From Diospyros lotus (taxonomy: Eukaryota; Streptophyta; Magnoliopsida; Ericales; Ebenaceae): DNA of 64,000 bases. Position 1 is the first letter of the stretch. Each line of letters opens with the position of its first letter. The notes beneath the pieces were generated by a model, which saw nothing but the letters and a program-made list of their open reading frames with translations, was not told where the DNA came from and did no database searches. The stretch lies in NCBI RefSeq assembly GCF_014633365.1, contig NC_068346.1, forward strand, positions 35,961,191-36,025,190. Reading direction: 5' to 3'. Position numbers and translations under genes: made by a program. Below are positions 48,064 through 58,605 of the stretch, in pieces.

Positions 48064-48545
48064 CTGATAATTAGGGATTATAACTATAACTACCATGTGG
48101 TTACTGAAGTCTTTGTAAATCCCACCCTTTATGGTTTATAAATAGAGGGTTCGGGAGTCTTATTCCTTCCTTCAAATCAGTTTTCGTTCTGTCTTGTGAA
48201 AGAGTATGTGTTGTGTATGTGCGTGAGAGAAAAGTGGTATTGCTTTGTAATCTCCGAATACGACAGCTTGGTAATAGAGCTATGAGAGAAATCAGTCCAT
48301 GTAATCTTTGTTTTCCAATTTCAAGATAGTGAAGAATGAGATCATCTCAATGTGGATGTAGGTTCTCCAACTAGAAGTTTCGAACTAGGATAAATCTCTT
48401 GTCTTGTGTGTGAGTGCTTTGATTTTGTGTTGTTTACTTGTATTTTTTTTCTGTCCTATCCGTGTGTGAGTGATTGTATTTGTCTTAAGGGAGATTTGAG
48501 TGTGTGTCGACGGGAATTGTTACAACAATCTGGTATCAAAGCAAC
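48064..48545 (+). repeat. 5' LTR and PBS of Tnt1-like Copia #4
   Basis: The right border is clear: ...GAATTGTTACAACA (48527) then PBS TGGTATCAAAGC (48531-48542), close to the initiator tRNA-Met complement. TATA-like GTTTATAAATAGAGGG lies at 48138. The left border is a guess (a TGATAATTAGGG at 48064) because the PRP40 fragment adjoins. Confidence 0.65.
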
Positions 48546-48818
48546 CATTCATCCCACATCCAAGATTTCAAGAAAGACTCAAGAAAGGAGACGCAATCCA
48601 GTAGGCAATCGTGGCTTCCATTTCATCCTCTTCCAGACACGATATAGAGAAATTCGACGAGCAAAATGATTTTGCCCTTTGGAAGATGAAGATGAGTGCA
48701 CTCCTTGGCAATCTTGGCCTTGAGGAGGCATTGGAGGGAGAAGCAAAAATGCCCGAGACCTACACGGCAGAACAAAAGAAAGAGATCGTCAAGAAGGATA
48801 CAACACGTTGATCCTAAG

Positions 48819-49044
48819 TGTAACAACCCGATCGAGCGATAGGAAGGACCGGAATAATTTACCCTGATGGGCCTACGCGAACTTCCCAGGGGGGTCACCC
48901 ATCCCTGGATTATCCCAGGTTAAGCACGCTTAACTTGGGAGTTCTTTGCCAACATTCAGCCCAAAAAGTATACAGCTGGTGTTGTTTCCTTTCTTACACT
49001 ATGCTCAATATATACTAACTTCTCTGGGCTCTCGGGGTATTACA
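48819..49044 (-). repeat. Cassandra-type LTR carrying a 5S rRNA-derived segment
   Basis: The segment 48945-48871 on the minus strand reads AGAACTCCCAAGTTAAGCGT, then GCTTAACCTGGG, GGGATGGGTGACC and CTGGGAAGTTC. This is the 3' two-thirds of plant 5S rRNA including internal promoter boxes (known: Cassandra TRIMs carry 5S sequence in their LTRs). Not a true 5S gene: the 5' part is absent. Confidence 0.88.
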
Positions 49045-49258
49045 TTCTCCCCCCCTTAAGCACATGACGTCCTCGTCATGCGACCTTACAACCGGTCCCA
49101 GATCTCCCCCCTTGCATGGCCGATGTGAGATTCGCCTAAGGTGCCTACACGCACCCCCCATAGGGGCCTACACACACCCCCATCGAGACTCAGCCTCCTT
49201 GCTGAGGTTTGCCCCACCATCGCGCTCAGAGGCTCGAGGGTCGGCTCTGATACCAAAC

Positions 49259-50323
49259 TGTAACGCCCCGCTCCCACTTACGGGTGTTACTCGTGAACAA
49301 TCACCCGAATTGTCCACCTGCCCGGCCTTTGGTAAAGGGTGGACCATGTTTCAAGACGAAACGTCCTAGGTGGGAACTAGACTCGTCCTTCCCTTCCCTG
49401 AACCCCAGGATTCACTAGCAGAATTGGGCTTTAGCCACACCGCATTGGCTATAAAGAAAATCTCATTCAAACGCCCAATCGCCATTTTCTCAATTGTTTT
49501 TAATTCTTTTCCTATTCAAGAATTTTTACCGGGCTCCATAAAATCACCATTTAAATCAATCCATTGATTGATTACCAAATTTGGAGGAAAAATTCAAATT
49601 TTTAATTTTCCAAAATTTCTCCAAAAATGCCCGAAAAAATCCCTTTATTTTGAAAATTCCTCCGGAGCCCAAAATCAATTTAGAAATGCCCCTTAAAACC
49701 ATATTTTAAAAAAAAAATTGGCCGGCAGGGCCCGCTGGCACGCCCGAGGCCCCGCTGGGCACTGGCCGCACGCCCGCCCGCGTGCGGGCACGCACGGGCA
49801 GGCGCAACCAGCGCCCAGCGGGGCCCCGGGCGTGCCAGCGGGCCCTGCCGGCCATTTTTTTTTTTAAATTTGGTTTTTTGGGGAATTAAGGGGCATTTCT
49901 AAATTGATTTTGGGCCCCGGAAGAATTTTCAAAATAAAGGGATTTTTTCGGACATTTTTGGAGAAATTTTGGAAAATTAAAAATTTGAGTTTTTCCTCCA
50001 AATTTGGTAATCAATCAATGGATTGATTTAAATGGTGATTTTATGGAGCCCGGTAAAAATTCTTGAATGGGAAAAGAATTAAAAACAATTGAGAAAATGG
50101 CGATTGGGCGTCTGAATGAGATTTTCTTTATAGCCAATGCGGTGTGGCTAAAGCCCAATTCTGCTAGTAAATTCTGGGGTTCAAGGAAGGGAAGGACGAG
50201 CCTAGTTCCCACCTAGGGCGTTTCGTCTTGAAACATGGTCCACCCTTCACCAAAGGCCGAGCAGGTGGACAATTCGGGTGATTGTTCACGAGTAACACCC
50301 GTAAGTGTGAGCGGGGCGTTACA
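49259..50323. repeat. 1,065-bp near-perfect palindrome with GC-rich core
   Basis: Arms 49259-49780 and 49805-50323 are inverted copies at roughly 95% identity by eye. Both begin TGTAACGCCCCGCTC, and the same 65-codon chance ORF appears in each arm on opposite strands. Toward the centre is GGCCGGCAGGGCCCGCTGGC and its inverse around CGCCCGCCCGCGTGCGGG. No coding content. Confidence 0.9.
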
Positions 50324-50509
50324 CTAAGCCTTAGTGACAAGGTACTAAGGAAGGTGTCCAAGATGAAGACGGCTGTGGAGATATGGCTCAAGTTGGAGAG
50401 CCTATACATGACGAAATCCTTGTCCAGCCGTCTCTATCTCAAGGTCAGGTTCTTTACATTTAAAATGCAAGATGGTCAGAAATTGCAAGATCATATTGAC
50501 GAGGGTTGT

Positions 50510-52637
50510 GCAAAAGGTATATTTACTACCTTTGCATCTAACATATGAAATTTTCTCATGATTTTCCCTAGATAGGCTTTTTGGGATAACTGAAGGATTC
50601 TACTATGTTTATCCCTAGTAATTTCCATTCCTAAAATTTTCTTAGCCTCACCAAGCTCTTTCATCTCAAAGGTTGACCTAAGTTTCAGCTTTAAACTTTG
50701 AATTTCAGTTGATGAATGACTTGCTATAAGCATGTCATCTACATATAACAAGAGGTAAATTGTTATTTTAGTGGAAACATGCCTAAGATAGACACAACAA
50801 TCAAATGAGCTTCTTATAAATCCTTGACTTATCATAAAAGAATCGAATTTCTTGTACCATTGCCTAGGGGACTATTTTAGTCCATATAAGGACTTCTTCA
50901 ACAAGCAAACCTTGTCCTCTTTGCCCCTACTTTCAAACCCTCTAGGCTGATCCATTAGAATTTCTTCCTCTAACTCGCCATGGAGAAATGCAGTGGTAAC
51001 ATCCATTTACTATAGGTAAAGATCTAGATGGGCTGTCATAGCTAGCAGAATTCTTATGGAAGTGTGCCTCACAACTGGTGAAAACACTTCATTAAAACCT
51101 ATCCTTGCTACTTGGGTAAAACCCCTAACTACCAGCCTAGCTTTATACCTAGGTTTAAGGCTATCTCCAACTCCTCCTTTTACCTTAAATAACCACCTAC
51201 AGCCTACTATTCTTTTTCCCAAGGGTCTATCCACTAACATCCATGTTTCATTCTTTCTTAAGGATTCCATCTCAACCTCTATGGCGGCCTGCCATTTCTG
51301 AGATCCTTAGAACTTACAACCTCTTCATAGGATTGAGGTTCTTCTCCAACTATCTCCTCTGCACTTAACAATGCATATGCTACCAAATCAGAAAAACCAT
51401 ATCTCACTGGTGGCCTACTGATTCTTCTTTGTCTATCTCTGCCTACATTATACCTATTTTCAATTAAATCTCCTACTGAGCTTGATGAACCAGCACTGTC
51501 CATGTGTTGTTCTTCATCATAACTTGATGAATCCTTAATTTTTATAGATCTGTCAAGACTATCTTGGATTGAGGATCCTTCACCAGCACTTGGCTGGTCT
51601 AGTATAGGTTCTAAGGGAGTATCAAATGCAGCAACATCATCTAACTGCTGTTGTTCAAAATTTACAACTTTTTCCTTCCCTTTTCTATCCGTAGTTTCTT
51701 TGTCTCGATTGATAAAAGAATTTTCATCAAAGGTTACATCTCTACATATCATGGTTCTAGGCATTTCTTCATCTAAATTCCACAGCTTATACTCCTTTAC
51801 TCCTGATGGATAACCGATAAACACACACTTCTTTGCCCTAGGTTCTAATTTTCCTTGTTTTACATGTGCATAAGCTATACACCTGAACACCCTAAGATGA
51901 TCTAGGTTTGGCTTATGATTATTCCACATTTCATAAGGTGTCTTAAAATCTATGCTTGATGAAGGTGATCGGTTAATCAAATAGGTTGTTGTTGCAACAG
52001 CCTCTCCCCAAAATGCTTTTGGAAGCCTAACATGGAATAGCATACATCTTACCCTCTCAAGGAGGGTCCTATTCATGTGCTCGGCTAGGCCATTTTCCTT
52101 GAGATTAGCGGGGGCAGTAAGGTGTCTTAGGATGCCACTCTCATTACATAATTGGGTGAATTCCTTATTGCAAAATTCCAGGCCATTATCAGTTCTAATG
52201 ACCTTTAATTTAACACCCTTTTGATTTTCAATCAAGGTTTTCCAGGTCTTAAATGCATCAAAGGAATTATCTTTTGATTTTAGGACAAAGACCCACAACA
52301 TTCTAGAGTAGTCATCTATTATAAAAAAAGAAATACCTAGCTCCACCATGAGTTAGAGTTTGACTAGGGCCCCATAAGTCCGAATGGACATTTTCTAGTG
52401 GGCCTTTAGAGGTATGGAGAGCTTTCTTAGGGAATTTCACTTTCACAGATTTTCCATAGATGCATGATTCACATGTATCTAAATGTGTTACTTTTCTGGA
52501 ACATAAAATCCCTTGGCTAACTAGCTCTCTAAGACCTTGGATACTCATATGTACCATCCTAAAATGTCATAGCTTTGTGTGCTCATAGGTCTTTTCATCC
52601 CCTACAGCTACTTCTCCACAAACTTTGGAAGCTATCA
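50510..52637 (-). pseudogene. Copia #4 integrase and RT in inverted orientation
   Basis: Minus strand: pre-integrase/zinc area 52557-52312 (HMSIQGLRELVSQGIL, CESCIYGKSVKVKFP), integrase 52349-51279 (IIDDYSRMLWVFVLKSK, IRTDNGLEFCNKEF, FWGEAVATTTYLINRSP, GYPSGVKEYKLW), RT 51270-51010 (RIVGCRWLFKVKGG, RYKARLVVRGFTQV), RT C-part 50835-50500 (LLYVDDMLIAS with catalytic YVDD at 50745-50734, KELGEAKKILGMEITRD). It stops at the junction near 50510 without RNase H. Some stops, but long open stretches (356 codons). Confidence 0.88.
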
Positions 52638-52875
52638 TAACAAAAAAGGGCAAAAATCAAAAACCACCCTCGAGATTTTAAGAAACTGTAAGAACACCCT
52701 TGCACTATTGAAAATCTATATTTTCCCCTTTGTCAATTAACCAATGTAGTACAAAGACCCTTATAAATTAACAAATGTTAGTCTTGAAATCTGGTGACTA
52801 CAAAATGTACCAAAGTGCCCCTATAAAACTCACGTGAATGACTAAAACAATTAGTTAGAACAAACAAAATCAATG

Positions 52876-53045
52876 AAATAAAAGAAAATTAATTAATAAA
52901 ATTTCAGAATAATATATATTTAACATCCAAATATCAATGCACATGCAAATGCAGAATGAAATAAAAAAATAAAAGAAAATTAATTAATAAAATTTCAGAA
53001 TAATATATACTGAACATCCAAATATCAATGCAAATTCAGAATAAA
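52876..53045 (+). repeat. Tandem duplication in the Mutator-like element
   Basis: Two units of about 85-95 bp share AAAGAAAATTAATTAATAAA, TTTCAGAATAATATATA and AACATCCAAATATCAATGCA in the same order. Confidence 0.75.
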
Positions 53046-53135
53046 AAAATGGGAAACAAAAAAGAAATCAAGTAAACAACTTTATAATTATATAAAAATA
53101 TTTTGACAAAGAAGAATTAAATTCAGTATACATAC

Positions 53136-53730
53136 TGTTATGTTTAGGAGCACTCTTGACAACTCAATCAATGATTCCTAATGTCAATTCTCTCAACTCC
53201 TCACCCAAAATCGATCCAACCAACAGAAAATAAAAGACAGAAAGCAAGAACAGAATTTAAATGAAAGAAAAGCAGAAACAATTAAGTCACAAACCAAAAA
53301 ATAGGCACAAGATATATCCTGGTTCGGATTGCTTTAAAGCAACCCTACATCCAGCCTTCAAACACCCCAAGAGCAGTCTTCTTATTACCAAGGATGATCA
53401 GTACAACAGCTTGAGAAAAAACCTCTTATTCTTTGAGTACAATCAACACTCACTCTCCAAGATTACAAGGCAGTCTTGAACACTAGCCTTCCTCTCAAAA
53501 TGAATGTTCACTCGGTATAATAGAATAGAATAGTAAAATCTATCCCCTTTCCCTCTATTTATAATAGGAGGCAGAACCCAATGAAGACTTTCAAATATTT
53601 ATAGTTTACACCCCCAACTTATCACTAATTACAGTTTGGGTTACAACTTCTATTTAATACCTCGTTGGCCCTCAAAAAACACTGCTATAACTGATCTTAT
53701 TTAACCTATACTCTAGACAACATTTTAACA
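53136..53730 (-). mobile_element. Solo LTR, family TGTTAAAATG, in the Mutator-like element
   Basis: 595 bp flanked by CATAC (53131-53135 and 53731-53735). On the minus strand it starts TGTTAAAATGTTGTCTAG and ends CCTAAACATAACA. Same family as 34973-35539, opposite orientation. Confidence 0.9.
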
Positions 53731-53819
53731 CATACTAAATCAAGTAACGAAGAAATAGAGTTACATTCAATCATATATTAGTAACAGGTGTAGTACAGCA
53801 AATGTTTTGGGAAGAAAAT

Positions 53820-54243
53820 TGTCACGAAACAAGAAGAAAGCCGGAAGTATGAGAAATTTTGCTACGGATATTAAGTATAGATTAGCTATTTTCTTTAAAT
53901 TATTAATTGGAGACTTTTCCATTTCCAGCTGGTAGTTTGTTAAGCTGTTATGTCAGGTGTAAAGGGGCTAGAATAGGACAAAAGAATTTGTTAGAAGAGA
54001 GAAGATCTGTTGTGGCAGCACCTATGGGTCCTATAAATACTATGTCAGACTCCTGGAAAAGAATCAATCAATTAATTAACTAATTTCATATTCCCACTTT
54101 CTGTATTCTCTCTCTCCATTTCTCTCTCTCTCATTCTCTCTTTCTTCCTATCCAAATCTCCCTCCTCTCTTACGATTCTCTAACGCTTGCTTCCAATTCA
54201 CACCGAGTTGGAAGTTCGGCTAGGTCACAGCGCAACTGTGACA
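53820..54243 (+). repeat. 5' LTR of the Gypsy chromovirus
   Basis: TATA-like CCTATAAATACTATG near 54032, then a CT-rich leader. Pairs with 62161-62584. Confidence 0.95.
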
Positions 54244-55263
54244 TTTGGTATCAGAGCCTCAGTGCTGGCAAGAAATACTAAGATCGCAAAAGATGGCCGA
54301 AGGAACACGCATGAAGAACATGGAGTCGCAGCTCCAGCAACTCAGCTCGACAGTGGGAGAATTTCAGGATCGGGTGGACCGCTTAGAAGTCAGCAACCAA
54401 AAAAATCATGACACGATCATGACAGTAGATCGCAGGGTGGAAGGATGACTTAACCAAACGAAGGAAGATATCAACCAGATGAGGGAAGAGATGGGCAATC
54501 AGCTTCAAGCCTTCAACAGTATATGTTGATGTTTACTCGCCAAAATCAGGTTAGGTTGTCTCCCGATTTTCCTCATAGAGATAGAAAGGACCCTATCTTA
54601 CAGAATGAGAGGTTGAATCAAGAAAATAAAGCCCATGAGATTGTGGTCGAGCAAGGTGGTGATACTAAGGCGTTGTTAGGTGGGGAACGGGAAGACTGAA
54701 CTATACCTCCACCACAAGGGTTTCCCATGTGATGCGGTCACCAATCAAGACTCGGCCTAAGGCTGACCCAACCAAACCGGAACAGTATCACCAAAATAGT
54801 AGTGCCATAATGTTATTTTAATACTTCTTAAATTTTAGAATTCTACTTGATTTCGGATTCTACTTTATATTGATACTTGATTTAGGATTCTACTTCATGT
54901 TTCTACTTGATATAGAATTCTACTTCATGTTTGATTAAGGTTTTATTTTTATTAGGATTCTAGTTAACTTTTATTTATGATTTATTTCTATTAGGATTCT
55001 AGTTGGATTTTGTTTTCCAAATATTAGATGGATTTGGATTAGCCAAATACTATAAATATGCCTAGGATCTAGAATTTGTAATCAAGTTTTTCTTAATCAA
55101 ATTTCAGCAACCTATTTGGGTTTTCTTAACAAAACAGTCTTGTTTTTGCCTCTTTTTGAAAGTCAAGCTTCGGCCATTGAAGTTTGTTCTTTCAAGGGTT
55201 TATTTTGGTGTGTTTCATTCACACTCGCGTTACACGCTGCCTCAAGTGGTATCAGAGCGATTC

Positions 55264-55870
55264 ATCAACCAATCAGATGGCCAATCTTGAAGGTAACGGT
55301 AGCAACCAGCCTCGTGACGGTAATCGGGGGCTGCCAGCGGTTTAGAGAGCAATTGAAGAACAATAGGAAATAACTCGTACAATGGAGCAACAATTGGAGC
55401 GAATCCGCAACCAATTGGGCATTTTACAACGAGTTAAGGATAATCGGAACCGAACTAATGGTGTGATTCAAGCCGGCTATGTCAAACCGGGAAGACCAGC
55501 CATTAATCCTGTCCTCATTAATCCTAGAAGACCAATGATGGATGATAGCGACAATGAGGACGATCTTGGTCGTATGATAGCCAACCCTAGTGATAAAAGG
55601 GTTAGAAGGAATGCGCGGCAACACAACCATTGGGGAAACAATGAGTATAAACTAAAGAATGGCTTTTCGATGAGTTTGGAGCTTGATTTCGAAGATTATG
55701 TTGTCCCAACAACCTCAACGTTTGCAAACTCAGGTCTGATTTATGCTGCTAACATGACAGAAACTCCAAGGTTATTGACTCATACTGGGGTATTTTCCAG
55801 TCCGATGGCTCAAGCATTGCTTCGCAACCCAAGGATGGTGGCGTTTCTTCTGATCGACTTGCGACTGTAA
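55264..55870 (+). pseudogene. Gag N-terminal fragment of the nested Gypsy
   Basis: After the PBS: IRWPILKV in one frame or MANLEGNGSNQPRD in another, then MEQQLERIRNQLGILQRVKD (coiled coil), DDSDNEDDLGRMIANPSDKR and NARQHNHWGNNEYKLKNG, the usual lead-in to a Gypsy gag core; but the core itself is missing after GFSMSLELDFEDY. A stop interrupts near 55344. Non-functional. Confidence 0.65.
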
Positions 55871-56223
55871 AGGAGATGGAGGTCATGATAGCAAATCCTT
55901 CTACAGTTTATTCAAGCTCTGGCATGGTTGAATCGAAGGCAATAGGAACATATTCACCTTCACGATTACAAAAGCAAGATGATCACATGGGTCTCTTTGT
56001 GAATAGGGGTGTTGGATCCCCCAAGCTAGTTAACTCGGGTAGCGCAACTACTTTAATATTAATTTGAAATTAGATTCTGAAACTAAGAATGTTGTAGCAG
56101 CTACCACTATAGTTGATCAAGTGCCTGGACCAAAGGATGATACAAGCATCACTATTTTAAGTGATGGAGAGACTGCTGATAGTTATGGAATAAACCTCTA
56201 TTTGAAACAGTTGCAAAAGAATG

Positions 56224-56799
56224 TGTTACTTTTTGCCTAAAGTAATTACGTGCTGGATTTATTGAAGAAATCAGGAAGAAATAATGATGATTTGGCAACA
56301 GTTAGTTAATAGGACATAAATGTAACTAATTGTTTTATTAAGGGTAGATTTGACTTTTATAAAATTAGTTATTTCCCTTAGATATTTCCGCCTCCCTTAG
56401 TCTATAAATAGAAGGGTGCGGAGGCCAGTTTTGATTATCATTCATTCATATCTTTTATTCCTTGGGTTCGGATACAGTGAGAGACGAGATTAAGAGCTGT
56501 GTGATTCTAGTTCTTATTGTCTTCATTAGAGTATTGTATTCGAGAGGCAAGGTGGAGTGAAAGAGGGGTATTCTTGTACTGGTTTCTGATTTGTTTCTAG
56601 TGGATTGATTGCTTCTTGAATTGCTGGATGTAGTGCCATGTAAATGGCATGAACCAGGGTATATCTTGTGTGATGCAATCTGGTTTGGTTTCTCTGCTTT
56701 TAATTCTGTTTTTATTTTCTACTTTCAGTATTCAATGTTAGTTTGAATTCGGTGAGGTTCTTGAGTGATTCTTGAGAGATCATAGTCTCGGTTTTAACA
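56224..56799 (+). mobile_element. Solo LTR, family TGTTACT, in the nested Gypsy
   Basis: 576 bp from TGTTACTTTTTGCC to CGGTTTTAACA, flanked by GAATG (56219-56223 and 56800-56804). TATA-like GTCTATAAATAGAAGGG near 56400. Inverted relative at 33216-33793. Confidence 0.9.
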
Positions 56800-56830
56800 G
56801 AATGCTTCTCCAGGCAAGAAAAATTTATGG

Positions 56831-57420
56831 ATGAATTCAGAAACTGTTGAGGAGTCAAAATCAAGAAAGCTGATGAGAGGAGAAGGACCTATGATAAGAT
56901 CTACCAGATTAGAGAAGTGCTCAAGATGGAAGGTTCAACGTCCTCAATCTAACAGTAATAATACAATGGAGGCGGAGGGCAACAAACATGGTGATGGTTG
57001 GACCCATGCCAACGAAGATAGGGCTAAGAGGGGAAAGAATGTCTTTGCTTATGTTCCCTTAGCAGAAAAGTTCAAGCAGTTCAAGAAGATGTCAAACAAA
57101 AGTTGCACAAATAAGAAGTACAAGGCGACAGCTAACAAGCATAGGAAGCACAAGGTATTTGAGGTTGGAGATAAAGTCATGATATTCTTGAAGAAGGAAC
57201 AGATTCCAGCAGGAAAGCAGAACAAGTTCAAGCCAAAAAAGTATGGTCCTTACAAGATTCCTAAGAAGACCAATGACAATGCTTATGTTGTGGATTTGCC
57301 TAATCATATGGGTATTTCTAAACATTCAAAGTGGCTAATCTCTCTTCGTACTTATCGAATGTGGATTTGTCCAAACAGGATCAAAATTCGAGGTCGAATT
57401 TTTTCTCAAGTGAAGGTGAA
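56831..57420 (+). pseudogene. Integrase C-terminal fragment of the nested Gypsy
   Basis: Reads [58 protein letters not shown] and [15 protein letters not shown]: the domain after the catalytic core of a Gypsy integrase. The core and everything upstream to gag are missing. Open frame of 219 codons continues into the 3' LTR. Confidence 0.7.
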
Positions 57421-58605
57421 TGATGCGGTCACCAATCAAGACTCGGCCCAAAGCCGACCCAACCAAACCGGAACAGTATCACCAAAATAGTAGTGCCATA
57501 ATGTTATTTTAATACTTCTTAAGTTTTAGAATTCTACTTGATTTAGGATTCTACTTTATATTTCTACTTGATTTAGGATTCTACTTCATGTTTCTACTTG
57601 ATTTAGAATTCTACTTCATGTTTGATTAGGATTTTATTTTTATTAGGATTCCAGTTAACTTTTATTTATGATTTATTTCTATTAGAATTCTAGTTGGATT
57701 TTGTTTTCCAAATATTAGATGGATTTGGATTAGCCAAATACTATAAATATGCCTAAGATCTAGAGTTTGTAATCAAGTTTTTCTTAATCAAATTTCAGCA
57801 ACCTATTTGGGTTTTCTTAGCAAAATAGTCTTGTTTTTACATCTTCTTGAAAGTCAAGCTTCGGCCATTGAAGTTTGTTCTTTCAAGGGTTTATTTTGGT
57901 GTGTTTTCTTCACACTCGTGCTACACGCTGCGTCACCATGCCTCAAATGGAGATACTAGTATTTGAGGGGACCAATCCTAGGTGGTGGGTTAGAAAGTGT
58001 GAAAGGTTGTTTGAGTGGTACAATGTACCAGGAGAAATGAGGGTTGCTTTAGCGGCAGCTTACTTTGATGACGGGGTGGATGCATGGTTCCAAGGTTGGA
58101 CTCGGGAACGAGAGAACTACACCTGGAGGGAGTTCTCTGAACGGTTGTGTGAGAGGTTCGAGGAGAGGAGCATGTAAGACACTATTGAGGAATTTAACAA
58201 ACTAAGACAGGTGGGTGATGTTGGAACCTACTTAAGGAGATTTGAAGAGCTGAGATCTTTGATGAGTAGCCATGATCCTCACCTAACGGAGGCATATTAT
58301 GACTCTAGTTTCCTCAGTGGCCTGAGCGAAGAACTGAGTCCTATGGTAAAGATGATCAGGCCACGAACTTTGGAGCAAGCGGTTGAGAGTGCCAGGTTGC
58401 AAGAAATGGTAGTTGAGGCCCTGTTAAAGAAGCAGAAGGTGCAGCAACAAAGAACTACACACACGGGAAGTTGGCAGCAAGGAGGAAGCAACAAAGGGGT
58501 CGACAAGGAGATGGTGAGGAGTAATGTTGGAGGAAGGAATTTTGCTAATTCCAACCTTGGAGGGAGGCCTAATGATCCTAGACGGCAACCCAATTCCTGT
58601 TACAG

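Larger units (their letters stand above)
48819..50323 (-). mobile_element. Chimeric TRIM: Cassandra-type LTR at one end, palindromic LTR at the other
   Basis: Flanked by CTAAG (48814-48818 and 50324-50328). On the minus strand, the 3' side is a 226-bp LTR (49044-48819) starting TGTAATACCCCGAG and ending GGTTGTTACA, preceded by the purine tract AAGGGGGGGAGAA. The 5' side is a 1,065-bp palindrome (50323-49259) starting TGTAACGCCCCGCTC and ending GGGGCGTTACA, followed by PBS TTTGGTATCAGAGCC (49257-49243). The internal region is only about 200 bp and non-coding. The two terminal units are not homologous beyond the first few bases, which is abnormal for an LTR element. Confidence 0.85.
48611..50510 (+). 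pseudogene. Copia #4 gag N-terminal part, split by a TRIM
   Basis: After the PBS: GTG (48611, probably a decayed ATG) then ASISSSSRHDIEKFDEQ, FALWKMKMSALLGNLGLEEA, TAEQKKEIVKKD, as in Tnt1-type gag (UBN2 domain). The frame is cut at 48818 by the chimeric TRIM and resumes at 50329 with LSLSDKVLRKVSKMKTAVEI, WLKLESLYMTKSLSSRLYL and KMQDGQKLQDHIDE, ending at about 50510 where minus-strand RT begins. Confidence 0.8.
54730..57935 (+). mobile_element. Deleted Gypsy element nested in the chromovirus gag, 3.2 kb
   Basis: Two 515-bp LTRs (54730-55244 and 57421-57935) start TGATGCGGTCACCAATCAAG and end TCA. Target duplication CCATG (54725-54729 and 57936-57940). PBS GTGGTATCAGAGCG follows the 5' LTR. 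The interior retains only a gag N-terminal part and the pol C-terminal part, with the catalytic domains deleted and a solo LTR inserted. Confidence 0.93.

Noticed and set aside
48871..48945. A possible 5S rRNA gene
   Set aside because: Only the 3' two-thirds is present and it lies within a Cassandra-type LTR, so it is a retroelement part and not a gene.
49370..50212. Two near-identical 65-codon ORFs on opposite strands (49370-49567 and 50015-50212)
   Set aside because: They are mirror images created by the palindrome and match no protein; non-coding LTR sequence.
54244..54258. tRNA-like match TTTGGTATCAGAGCC (also at 46303, 49243 and 48531)
   Set aside because: These are short primer-binding sites complementary to initiator tRNA-Met; no tRNA gene structure surrounds them.
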